64,000 nucleotides of DNA from CALAED01 sp036555725 (GTDB lineage: Bacteria; Actinomycetota; Actinomycetes; Streptosporangiales; Streptosporangiaceae). The position numbers were made by a program, and so were the translations under genes. The first letter of the stretch is position 1. Every line of letters starts with the position of its first letter. This document shows positions 7,777-15,825 of the stretch, in pieces. Location of the stretch: the NCBI GenBank assembly GCA_036555725.1, contig DATBKU010000101.1, forward strand, positions 62,001 to 126,000, written 5' to 3'. A model generated the notes under the pieces. It did not search any database. It was not told the origin of the DNA and saw only the letters and a program-made list of their open reading frames with translations.

Positions 7777-8053
7777 CGCATCCTCCAAAAAAGGCAGCCA
7801 AAGATGGCATCGGATTGCGCAATGCACAAACTCAAATATCGCGAGCGCAGTTGACTTTGGACGTTCCGGCCAACTACGCGGAAACATCCCGTTAGCGCCA
7901 GCGTCCAGCCGAGTAATGACGTTGTCAATAGCATTTGATATCGAGCTTCGTGTCCTGATGTGGACACCGTCGCAACCCGCCATAGGCCGTCCCACCTGCG
8001 GTTTTCAGGACGCTTTCATGTTTCCTTGACACCGCAGGGCCGTACTCAGACCA
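7777..8053. promoter_or_regulatory. Divergent intergenic region between the mau-like operon and the GH51-like gene
   Basis: About 435 bp without a gene (to 8212), noticeably richer in A and T from 7790 to 7960 than its surroundings. The left end carries the ribosome binding site of the mau-like operon. At the right end TTGACA (8026-8031) with a weak -10 GACCAT (8049-8054, 17-bp spacer) forms a plausible promoter for the rightward gene, abutting the CebR-type box. Confidence 0.5.
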
Positions 8054-8067
8054 TGGGAGCGCTCCCA
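8054..8067. promoter_or_regulatory. CebR-type LacI-family operator
   Basis: Perfect 14-bp palindrome TGGGAGCGCTCCCA, identical to the cellobiose-sensing CebR box known from Streptomyces cellulase and cellobiose-uptake genes. It overlaps the end of the proposed -10 and the transcription start, as expected for repression. No cebR gene is in the window. Confidence 0.85.
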
Positions 8068-8212
8068 CCGCAGACGGTGACGGCCGTGCGGGCCATCGGA
8101 GTTCACGCCGTTTCCACGCGTGCGCTCCCTGCCGCGCTCCACCGCACGGCCGCCGCTTTCCCGTCGTCGCGGTGCCGTCGCTAATTACGGGGCGAGGACG
8201 GTGAGGATCCGC

Positions 8213-10264
8213 ATGCGCGATTCGATGGCCCCGGGGCTACGACGGCTGGTGGCATGCACAGCAGTGGTGCTTGCGGTGGGAGCCTCGAGCATCCTTCCGG
8301 TGTCGAGCGCCGCGGCCGCGCCCGTCACGGTGACGGTGAACGCCAACGCCGGTCTCGGCACGATCCCCGACGCCGGCTACGGCATCAACGCGGCGGTCTG
8401 GGACGGCCACATGAACGACGCCGCCGTCGCCACCCTGATGCGCGAGGCGCACATCGGCGCGATGCGCTACCCGGGCGGGTCGTACGCCGACATCTACCAC
8501 TGGCGCGATAACACCGCGCCCGGCGGTTTCGTGGCGCCCGGCACCGATTTCGACTCGTTCATGGGCACCGTACGGGCGGCGGACGCGCAGCCGATCATCA
8601 TCGCCAACTACGGTTCCGGGACGCCACAGGAGGCCGCCGACTGGGTGCGGTACGCGAACGTCACCAAGGGGTACGGCGCCAAGTACTGGGAGATCGGTAA
8701 CGAGCTGTACGGCAACGGGTTCTACGGGGCGAACTGGGAGACCGACCACCACACCGACAAGAGCCCGACCGGATACGCGAACAACGTGCTCGAGTTCGCC
8801 GCGGCGATGAAGGCCGTCGACCCGTCGATCAAGGTGGGTGCCGTGCTGACGATGCCGGGCAACTGGCCGGACGGCGTGCAGAACACCGGCGATCCAGGCG
8901 ACTGGAACCACACCGTGCTGTCCATCGTGGGGCCCACGATCGACTTCGTCAGCGTGCACTGGTACCCCGGCTCGGACCCGCAGCGCGCGCCGTCGCTGGT
9001 CGGTGACTCGATCTACCAGCTCCGCCAGCAGATCAACCAGTACGCGGGCGCCAACGCGAGCAAGATCGGCATCGCGCTCACCGAGGTGAACACCAACCTC
9101 AACCCGTCGACCGCCCAGGCCACCGCCCTGTTCGCCCCGGACAACTACCTGACCTGGCTGGAGAACGGCGTCTTCTCCGTCGACTGGTGGAACACCCACA
9201 ACGGCATCGGCCCCGTCGGCACGGTCGACGGGGTCACCGACTACGCCGACTTCGGCGTGCTGTCCAGCGGCGCCTGTTCGGGCGACGTCTGCGAGCCCGC
9301 GCCGAACACGCCGTTCCCGCCGTACTTCGGCATCAAGATGCTGGGCACGGCGGGGCTGCCGGGCGACACCATGGTGCGGGCCGCCTCCAGCGACCCGCTG
9401 GTCGCCGCGCACGCCGTACGACGGGCCGACGGCGGGCTGGGCGTGCTGCTGATCAACAACGACCACGACAACGCCCGCACCGTGTCGCTGTCGTACGCGG
9501 GGTTCACGCCGACCGCGGCACAGCCCACGGTGCACGGCTACCTGCCGTACGCCACGTCGATCACGTCCGGGCCCGAGGGGACAAGCGCGAGCCAGACGGT
9601 GCCGGCGCACTCGATCATGACCGTCGACCTGCGTCCGGCCGCCGGCAGCGGCAGCACCCTGTCCGCGCCGACCCGTCCGGCCGCCTCGAACGTCACCGAT
9701 ACCAAGGCGACGGTGTCGTGGACCCCGTCCGCGGGCGGTCGCGTCGACAAGTACGAGGTGTACCGCCAGTTCGGCACGACGAGCGAGCTGCTCGGCACCA
9801 CGACCTCGAATTCGTTCACCGTCTCCAACCTGCGCCCCGGCGCGCCGTACACGTTGAACGTGCTGGCCAGGGACCGCGACGGCCTGCTGTCGCCGCCGTC
9901 CGCGCCGATCGCGTTCACCACCGGGACGCCACAGGACAGCCCGTGCGCCGTGGCTTACAAGGTCACCAACGCCTGGGGCACCGGCTTCGTCGGCGACGTC
10001 ACCATCACCAACCGCGGCAAGGACCCGATTACGGGCTGGACGCTGTCGTTCACCTTCCCGGCGGGCAGTGAGTCGGTCGGCAGCGGCTGGAACGGCACGT
10101 GGACCGAGACCGGCCGCGACGTCACGGTCACGAACGCCGACTTCAACACGACGCTGGCGGCGAACGGCGGCACGGCCAACATCGGGTTCGTCGGCAACAA
10201 CAGCGGCGCCTATCCGTCCCCCACGGTCTTCTCCCTCAACGGCACGGTCTGCACCTCGACCTGA
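8213..10264 (+). CDS. Secreted GH51-like glycosidase with Fn3 and CBM2 modules
   Basis: Start at 8213 has GAGG (8203-8206) six bases upstream; an ATG at 8225 and a GTG at 8201 are alternatives. The 683-aa product has a signal peptide, then a clan GH-A barrel (residues about 40-400) with acid/base E164 in WEIGNELYGN and nucleophile E291 in ALTEVNTN; GAMRYPGGSYAD and SVHWYPGS also match the alpha-L-arabinofuranosidase group. A beta-sandwich domain follows, then an Fn3 module (about 483-570) and a CBM2-type cellulose-binding module (about 575-683, VTNAWGTGFVGDVTITN to the terminal Cys). It probably trims plant polysaccharide while anchored to cellulose. The CebR-type box upstream predicts induction by cello-oligosaccharides. 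Confidence 0.88.
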   Translation: MRDSMAPGLRRLVACTAVVLAVGASSILPVSSAAAAPVTVTVNANAGLGTIPDAGYGINAAVWDGHMNDAAVATLMREAHIGAMRYPGGSYADIYHWRDNTAPGGFVAPGTDFDSFMGTVRAADAQPIIIANYGSGTPQEAADWVRYANVTKGYGAKYWEIGNELYGNGFYGANWETDHHTDKSPTGYANNVLEFAAAMKAVDPSIKVGAVLTMPGNWPDGVQNTGDPGDWNHTVLSIVGPTIDFVSVHWYPGSDPQRAPSLVGDSIYQLRQQINQYAGANASKIGIALTEVNTNLNPSTAQATALFAPDNYLTWLENGVFSVDWWNTHNGIGPVGTVDGVTDYADFGVLSSGACSGDVCEPAPNTPFPPYFGIKMLGTAGLPGDTMVRAASSDPLVAAHAVRRADGGLGVLLINNDHDNARTVSLSYAGFTPTAAQPTVHGYLPYATSITSGPEGTSASQTVPAHSIMTVDLRPAAGSGSTLSAPTRPAASNVTDTKATVSWTPSAGGRVDKYEVYRQFGTTSELLGTTTSNSFTVSNLRPGAPYTLNVLARDRDGLLSPPSAPIAFTTGTPQDSPCAVAYKVTNAWGTGFVGDVTITNRGKDPITGWTLSFTFPAGSESVGSGWNGTWTETGRDVTVTNADFNTTLAANGGTANIGFVGNNSGAYPSPTVFSLNGTVCTST

Positions 10265-10301
10265 CCGATCTCTATCATCGAGGTGTGGGAGAGGGGGCGG
10301 T

Positions 10302-11330
10302 ATGCCGACGACCGCTGACCATTGGGTGGTTGTGGGTCTCGACAACGGCGGGACGAGCAACAACGCGACTGTGCTGCATGCCGCGAAGGGGTTCCTGGTG
10401 GACCGCCTCGTCGAGGTGCCCAGCTGCGTACGGGAGGGTCCCGGGCCGGCGGTCGACGCCCTGGTCATGGCATTCGAGCAGGTCATAGAGCTCACCGGCA
10501 CAGAGCGGACGGCGGTGCGCGCCGTGGGCCTGGACACCCCCGGCCCGGCCAGCGCCGACGGGGTCATCTCCTCCAAGGGCGCGACGAACTTCTCCGACCC
10601 CGAGTGGTACGACTTCGACTTCCGCAGCGCGCTCGAATCCCGGCTGGGGCTGCCGGTCGTCTACAACAACGACGGCAACGCCGCGGCGCTGTACGCCCAC
10701 CACGTGCGGTACGGAGCGAAGGCCGCGCAGCACTCGTCGGTCTCCGCGATCGTCGGCACCGGCCTCGGCGGCGGCGTGATCGAGGCGGGTCAGGTTGTCA
10801 AGGGCGCCGCCGGCATGGCCGGAGAGCTCGGTCACATCCCGATCCCGATGGACGGCCTGCTCGCCGACGGGCAACCGGCCCCGGTCTGCAACTGCGGCTT
10901 CGTCGCCGACGCCGAGAGCGTCGCGTCGCTGAGCGGGATCGAGCGGAACCTGCTGCCCTACTGGCTGACCCGCTTCGACGACCACGAGCTGGCGAAGGAG
11001 CCGCTCTCCAAGGCCGCGAAGCTGGTACGCGGGTACGGCGAGCGGGACGACCTGCTGGCGCTCAAGATCTTCGAGCAGCAGGCGATGGCGCTCGGCCGGC
11101 TCTTCACGATCGCGGCCAACTTCACCGACCCGCACACCTATTTCCTCGGCGGCGGCGTCGTCGAGACCACGCCGCGGTTCCGGAAGTGGTTCCTCGCCGC
11201 CGTCCAGAAGAACACGGTGCTGCGCGAGGAGCAGGCGCGGGTGGCGTCGTTCGCGCTCGTGCCCGATCTCGACATGGCCGGAGCCCGCGGCTCCGCGGTC
11301 GCCGCCCTGACCTCGATCACCGGCCTCTGA
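10302..11330 (+). CDS. ROK-family sugar kinase or sensor without HTH
   Basis: The ATG at 10302 follows GGAGAGGG. The 342-aa protein has the actin-fold phosphate loop GLDNGGTSNNATV, the catalytic-Asp region YNNDGNAAALYAHH, GTGLGGGVI, and the ROK zinc region beginning GELGHIPIP and ending CNCG. The usual CxCGxxGCxE is CNCGFVADAES here, so the third Cys ligand is missing. No DNA-binding N-terminus is present, so it is likely an enzyme (glucokinase or N-acylhexosamine kinase type) rather than a repressor. It sits 37 bp after the secreted GH51-like gene and may phosphorylate a released sugar; substrate unknown. Confidence 0.85.
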   Translation: MPTTADHWVVVGLDNGGTSNNATVLHAAKGFLVDRLVEVPSCVREGPGPAVDALVMAFEQVIELTGTERTAVRAVGLDTPGPASADGVISSKGATNFSDPEWYDFDFRSALESRLGLPVVYNNDGNAAALYAHHVRYGAKAAQHSSVSAIVGTGLGGGVIEAGQVVKGAAGMAGELGHIPIPMDGLLADGQPAPVCNCGFVADAESVASLSGIERNLLPYWLTRFDDHELAKEPLSKAAKLVRGYGERDDLLALKIFEQQAMALGRLFTIAANFTDPHTYFLGGGVVETTPRFRKWFLAAVQKNTVLREEQARVASFALVPDLDMAGARGSAVAALTSITGL

Positions 11331-11345
11331 GGAGCACCGGCTCGA

Positions 11346-12275
11346 TCAGCCGACGAGCGCCGTCTCCGTACGTTGGGCGGCGATCTCACGCAGGGCGGCG
11401 AGGCCGCGGGCGATGGACGGGTGGTCGCGGCCGCCACGCCGGGTGCAGGTGAGGATCCGGCGGGTCGGTTGCGGATTGCCCCGCAGCCGGACGCGTACGA
11501 CGGCATGCTCCCCGGGTATCGGCACCAGCCGAGCCACGAGCGATACGCCGAGCCCGCTGCCGACCAGCGCGGACACCCCGACCCACTCGGTCGCGTAATG
11601 CGCGACGTGCGGGGTGAACCCGGCGGCGATGCAAGCGGAGACGACGACGTGATGCTGGTCGCAGGTGCCGGGCTCAGGACTGATCCACGGCTCGCCGGCC
11701 GCCTCCGCCAGTGTGACCGACTCCCGCGTGGCGAGCGGATGCCCCGCTGGTACGAGCAGGTCCTGCGGCTCGTCGATGAGCGGCTCCTGGTCGAACCGTG
11801 GATCGTCGCGCGGCGGGCTGTCCGGCGTGGGAATGAGGACTGCCAGGTCGGCCCGGTCGGCGAGCAGCCGGTCGAAGCAGTCGTTCGCCTCGGCCTCGAC
11901 GATGGAGACGCCGAGCTCCGGGCTGGTCTTGGCGAGCTGCGCCGCGGCCGGGGCGAGCAGGGTGGCCAGACCGGTCGGAAAGCCGCACAGCCGCAGCCGC
12001 CCGGCGTCGCCGTCGACGTGCGACGCGAGGTCGGCCCTGGCCTGCTCCCAGCGAACGGACAGCGCATCGGCGTGATCGAGGAGGACGTGCGCGGCCGCGG
12101 TCAGCTTGATCCGGCGGCCCTGCGGCTGGAGCAGCGGCACGCCCAACTCGCGGGAGAGCTGGCGGATCTGCTGGGACACCGCCGACGGCGTGAGGTGCAG
12201 GGCCTCGGCCGCCGACGTGACGGTGCCGTGGTGGTGCACCGCCCGCAGCACCTGGAGCCGGCGCAAATCGATCAT
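11346..12275 (-). CDS. LysR-family transcriptional regulator
   Basis: 309 aa from the ATG at 12275; the DNA-binding winged helix is residues 1-65 (LRRLQVLRAVHHHGTVTSAA and LTPSAVSQQIRQLSRELGVP), followed by a linker helix and two effector-binding subdomains (RLRLCGFPTGLATLLAP onward; VGVSALVGSGLGVSLVARL). A longer reading frame exists upstream, but 12275 gives the canonical family N-terminus. A palindrome overlapping the start (12274-12291) suggests autoregulation. It is divergent from the zinc-ribbon/oxygenase pair, which it may control. Confidence 0.92.
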   Translation of the reverse strand: MIDLRRLQVLRAVHHHGTVTSAAEALHLTPSAVSQQIRQLSRELGVPLLQPQGRRIKLTAAAHVLLDHADALSVRWEQARADLASHVDGDAGRLRLCGFPTGLATLLAPAAAQLAKTSPELGVSIVEAEANDCFDRLLADRADLAVLIPTPDSPPRDDPRFDQEPLIDEPQDLLVPAGHPLATRESVTLAEAAGEPWISPEPGTCDQHHVVVSACIAAGFTPHVAHYATEWVGVSALVGSGLGVSLVARLVPIPGEHAVVRVRLRGNPQPTRRILTCTRRGGRDHPSIARGLAALREIAAQRTETALVG

Positions 12276-12291
12276 GTAGTCCAGTCTACAT
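12274..12291. promoter_or_regulatory. Palindrome and -10 element at the LysR start
   Basis: Arms ATGTAG (12274-12279) and CTACAT (12286-12291) separated by 6 bp overlap the LysR start codon. TATTAT on the minus strand (12290-12295) is a good -10 box, implying a leader of only about 8 nt. Binding here would block the regulator's own promoter. Confidence 0.5.
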
Positions 12292-12349
12292 AATACGGTG
12301 CAAAAACGTGAGATGGACGTGAACGATCGTTGTCGCCCAGACTGGTGGT

Positions 12350-12592
12350 GTGACATACAAAGACACGAAGAGCAGGAAGTGCCGGCGCTGTGGCTGGCCG
12401 GAGGACCAGCCGTACGAGACGGTGTCGCGGCATCTCACGTCCACCGGTGTGATCGTCTACACCCGCTGCGTGTGCGGGCTGCTGCAGGTCCGTTCGTACC
12501 CGCACACCGGCCGCCGCGCCGGCCTCATCGCCCGTGGCGACTGCGCGGGCGTCGCCGCCACAACCGACCGCGTACGCTGCCGCCCGCGCTAA
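12350..12592 (+). CDS. Small zinc-ribbon protein (80 aa)
   Basis: GTG start at 12350. Two Cys pairs, CRRCGWPEDQPYETVSRHL and TRCVCGLLQVRSYP, are spaced as in a small zinc ribbon; the basic C-terminus (YPHTGRRAGLIARGD) would suit nucleic-acid contact. No clear ribosome binding site is visible. It lies 32 bp before the oxygenase gene on the same strand. Function is unknown; the conserved-looking ribbon and undisturbed frame argue it is a real gene. Confidence 0.65.
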   Translation: MTYKDTKSRKCRRCGWPEDQPYETVSRHLTSTGVIVYTRCVCGLLQVRSYPHTGRRAGLIARGDCAGVAATTDRVRCRPR

Positions 12593-12624
12593 GGCCCAGC
12601 GGGGCGGTGGGTGAAGATGGCGGG

Positions 12625-13611
12625 GTGAGCGAATCCACGGGCCGGCTGCCGGTCATCGATGTGCGGCCGCTGCTGGAGCACCGGTCCGGCGACCAGGTGA
12701 CGCGGGAGATCGAGACGGCGTGCCGGGACAGCGGCTTCTTCTATGTGACCGGGCACGGCGTGCCGGACTCGCTGCTGCGGCGGCTGGACGCCGCGAGCCG
12801 CCGGTTCTTCGCGCTCCCCGAGCAGGCCAAGATGGAGATCTCCATGGACCTCGGCGGGCGGGCCTGGCGCGGGTTCTTCCCCGTGGGCGGCGAGCTCACG
12901 TCGGGCCGGCCTGACCTCAAGGAGGGCATCTACTTCGGCACCGAGCTGCCGGACGACGACCCGCGCGTCAAAGCCGGCACTCCCCTGCACGGCCGCAACC
13001 TGTTTCCGCGGCAGGTGCCCGAGCTCGGTCCGGCCGTACTGGAGTATCTCGGCACGATGACCGGCGTGGCGCAGGCCGTGCTGCGCGGCGTCGCGCTCAG
13101 CCTCGGCCTGGCGGCGGACTATTTCGCGACCGGCTACACCGCCGACCCCACCATCCTGTTCCGGATCTTCCATTACCCGCCCGCGCCACCCGGCTCCGCC
13201 GACTGGGGTGTCGGCGAGCACACCGACTACGGCCTGCTGACCCTGCTCGCCCAGGACGACAACGGCGGCCTGCAGGTGCACGGCCGGAACGGCTGGATCG
13301 ACGCGCCGCCGCTGCCCGGCACGTTCGTCTGCAACATCGGCGACATGCTCGACAAGCTCACCGGAGGCTGGTACCGCTCGACGCCGCACCGCGTACGAAA
13401 TGTGAGCGGCCGCGATCGGCTGTCGTTCCCGTTCTTCTTCGATCCGGGCTGGACGGCCGAGGTGCCGCCGCTGCCGTCGCGCGGCGCGACCGCGGGCGGC
13501 CGCCCGCGCTGGGACGGCCAGGACCTGCGCGCCTTCACCGGCACGTACGGCGCGTACCTCCTCGGCAAGGTGTCGAAGGTCTTCCCGCAGCTCCGCGACG
13601 ATGTGCTGTAG
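12625..13611 (+). CDS. 2-oxoglutarate/Fe(II) dioxygenase, isopenicillin-N-synthase-like
   Basis: Soluble non-heme iron oxygenase of 328 aa from a GTG at 12625. The DIOX_N domain (residues about 8-120, VIDVRPLLE, SGFFYVTGHGVPD, RRFFALP) precedes the jelly-roll with iron ligands H199 and D201 in GEHTDYG and distal H255 in TPHRVRN. R265 in RLSFPFFFDP would bind the 2-oxoglutarate carboxylate. WRGFFPVGGELTSG and KEGIYFG are typical of bacterial members. Substrate cannot be told from sequence. It is convergent with the XRE gene (3-bp gap). Confidence 0.9.
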   Translation: MSESTGRLPVIDVRPLLEHRSGDQVTREIETACRDSGFFYVTGHGVPDSLLRRLDAASRRFFALPEQAKMEISMDLGGRAWRGFFPVGGELTSGRPDLKEGIYFGTELPDDDPRVKAGTPLHGRNLFPRQVPELGPAVLEYLGTMTGVAQAVLRGVALSLGLAADYFATGYTADPTILFRIFHYPPAPPGSADWGVGEHTDYGLLTLLAQDDNGGLQVHGRNGWIDAPPLPGTFVCNIGDMLDKLTGGWYRSTPHRVRNVSGRDRLSFPFFFDPGWTAEVPPLPSRGATAGGRPRWDGQDLRAFTGTYGAYLLGKVSKVFPQLRDDVL

Positions 13612-13614
13612 GCC

Positions 13615-14520
13615 TCAGACTTCGTAGAGGATCCGGCCCAGCAGCCCGGGCGTCTCGCGGGCCTGGGTCGCCTGGACGCCGATGCGGTTGAGCACGTCCC
13701 AATAGCCGGCGACCTCCGCCGGCTTGTCGAGGTAGATCGCGGTGGCGAGCTGCTCCAGGTAGACCACGTCGGGCAGGCCGCCCTCGGGGAACCGCAGGAA
13801 GGTGAAGGACCCCCCGGCCGCCGGGTGGCCGCCCGCGCTGAACGGCAGCACCTGGACGGTGACGTGCGGCAGCTCGGTGGCCTCGATGAGCCGCCGTAGC
13901 TGCAGGCGCAGGGTCGCCCGGCCGCCGGTCGGCCGGCGCAGCGCCGACTCGTCGATCGCGACCCACAGCTTGGGCGGGTCGTCCCCGTCCAGGACCTGCT
14001 GCCGGCGCATTCGCATCTCGACGCGGCGCTCCAAGGTCTCCTCGGTGTCGCCCGGGTAATAGAGCCGCATGACGGCCCGCGCGTACTCGGGGGTCTGCAG
14101 CAGGTCGGGCACGAACTGCACGTCGTAGGTGCGGATGACGGACGCGGCCTGCTCCAGCCCGAGGTAGGGCTCCAGCCACGCGGGCACGACGTCGGAGTAG
14201 TGCTGCCACCAGCCCGGCGCGTTGGCCTGTGTGGCCAGCGTGAGGACGACCTCGCGCTCGGCCTCGTCGGTCACGCCGTACAGCGTGAGGAGGTCGACCA
14301 CGTCGCGCAGCTTGAATCCGGTGCGCCCCAGCTCGAGCCGACTGATCTTGGAGTCGGACCCCCGGATCGTGGAGCCCGCCTCCTCGCGGGTGACGCCGCG
14401 TGCCTCACGCAGGCGGCGCAGCCGCGCACCGACCAGCATGCGCGCCGCCGTCGGCCCGGCGAGGTGCTGGTCCAGCGCATGATCGTCCGGCACGGGGCCC
14501 GCGGCCCGGCTCGTATTCAT
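13615..14520 (-). CDS. XRE-family HTH regulator with DUF5753 domain
   Basis: 301 aa. The HTH lies at about residues 30-85 (LRRLREARGVTREEAGSTIR, SKISRLELGRTGFKLRD), followed by the DUF5753 domain, which has the usual YDVQFVPDLLQTPEYARAVM and ALRRPTGG patches. Actinomycetes carry dozens of these, usually paired with a DUF397 partner; none follows here. A small inverted repeat (TGTCC, 5-nt gap, GGACA) lies at 14573-14587 upstream. Targets are unknown. Confidence 0.92.
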   Translation of the reverse strand: MNTSRAAGPVPDDHALDQHLAGPTAARMLVGARLRRLREARGVTREEAGSTIRGSDSKISRLELGRTGFKLRDVVDLLTLYGVTDEAEREVVLTLATQANAPGWWQHYSDVVPAWLEPYLGLEQAASVIRTYDVQFVPDLLQTPEYARAVMRLYYPGDTEETLERRVEMRMRRQQVLDGDDPPKLWVAIDESALRRPTGGRATLRLQLRRLIEATELPHVTVQVLPFSAGGHPAAGGSFTFLRFPEGGLPDVVYLEQLATAIYLDKPAEVAGYWDVLNRIGVQATQARETPGLLGRILYEV

Positions 14521-14716
14521 CGCTCGATCCCCCTGATACCACTCCCCGTCACCATATCGAGCCTCTCACACCTGTCCGTGTTGGACACAGTGAGCTGAGT
14601 TAACCGACCTGGTCGGAGGCAGTGCCGGTCGCCGGGCTCGGGGGCGGCGGGGCGGTCGGCGGCCCGGCACAATGGGGGCCGGGGGCGAAGCCGTAGCTAA
14701 AGGGAGGCGACGAGGG

Positions 14717-15817
14717 ATGCCGAGCACACCGCGGGCGGAACACATCGGAAGCCTGCTGCGGCCGGCCGAGCTGCTGGCGGCGCGGACGGCGCACGCGGCG
14801 GGCGAACTCGACGTCGCGGATCTTCGTACCGCCGAGGACCGCGCGATCGAGCAGGCCCTCACCCTGCAGCAGGAGACCGGTCTCGACGTCTACTCCGATG
14901 GCGAATACCGGCGGTTCTCCTTCCTCAGCGACGTCGCCGACGCGGTCGACGGCTTCGTCGACGGGCACGCCACGATGGACTGGCAGGGCGGCGACAGCGC
15001 GCTCGACAAGCGGAGCACGGCCAAGATCGTCGGCGCCCGGCTACGGCAGCACCGCCGGCTCACCGCACACGAGGTGCCGTTCCTCGCCGCGCACGCGCCC
15101 CGGCCGTACAAGATGACGCTGCCCGACCCGACGTACTTCACGCTGGCGAGCTGGCAGCGGGGCACGAGCGAGACCGCCTACCCGAGCCGCGCCGACCTGC
15201 TCGGCGATCTCACCGACGTCGTAAGGTCCGAGCTGGCGGCGCTCATCGCCGACGGGGTGCCGTACATCCAGCTCGACGCGCCCGGGTTCACCCTGTTCGC
15301 CGACGAACGGCTGCGGGCCCAGATGTCGGCCGACGGCACCGATCCGGACGCGCTGCTCGACGCGTGCATCGAGGCCGACCGGGCCTGCCTGGCCGGGCTC
15401 GACCGCGCCGGCGTGACCGTCGCGATGCACCTGTGCCGCGGCAACTCGCAGGGCCGCTGGCTGGCGGCGGGCGGCTACGACCGCATCGCGGCCGAGCTGT
15501 TCGCGCGGGTGCCGGTCGACACGTGGCTGCTGGAATACGACGACGAGCGCTCCGGCGACTTCGCGCCGCTTCGGCACATGCCGGATGCCGTCATCGTGGT
15601 GCTCGGCCTGGTCAGCACCAAGACCGGTCACATGGAGAAGCGGGACGAGCTGATCCGGCGCGTGGAGCAGGCGGTCCGGTACGTACCGCTCGACCGGCTC
15701 GCCCTCAGCCCGCAGTGCGGCTTCGCCTCCGTCGCCATGGGCAACCCCATCGACTGGGACATCCAGCGCGACAAGCTCCGCCTCGTGGCCGACACCGCCC
15801 GCGACCTCTGGGGCTGA
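14717..15817 (+). CDS. Cobalamin-independent methionine synthase-like protein (MetE C-terminal fold)
   Basis: 366 aa from the ATG at 14717, preceded by GGGAGGCGACGAGGG. A single (beta/alpha)8 barrel with the zinc-binding MetE signature: His and Cys in MHLCRGN and a terminal Cys in SPQCGFASV; the start PRAEHIGSLLRPAEL is typical. Stand-alone C-terminal-only MetE homologues transfer methyl groups from donors other than methyl-folate, or have other thiol substrates, so methionine synthesis is not assured. An upstream in-frame ATG at 14672 is less likely. Confidence 0.87.
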   Translation: MPSTPRAEHIGSLLRPAELLAARTAHAAGELDVADLRTAEDRAIEQALTLQQETGLDVYSDGEYRRFSFLSDVADAVDGFVDGHATMDWQGGDSALDKRSTAKIVGARLRQHRRLTAHEVPFLAAHAPRPYKMTLPDPTYFTLASWQRGTSETAYPSRADLLGDLTDVVRSELAALIADGVPYIQLDAPGFTLFADERLRAQMSADGTDPDALLDACIEADRACLAGLDRAGVTVAMHLCRGNSQGRWLAAGGYDRIAAELFARVPVDTWLLEYDDERSGDFAPLRHMPDAVIVVLGLVSTKTGHMEKRDELIRRVEQAVRYVPLDRLALSPQCGFASVAMGNPIDWDIQRDKLRLVADTARDLWG

Positions 15818-15825
15818 ACCGGCGA

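Noticed and set aside
8237..10576. Minus-strand open frame opposite the GH51-like gene
   Set aside because: Shadow frame; the plus-strand protein has a signal peptide, active-site motifs and CBM2.
14521..14716. Possible SAM or cobalamin riboswitch upstream of the MetE-like gene
   Set aside because: No conserved riboswitch core was found; only a short TGTCC/GGACA repeat near the divergent XRE promoter.
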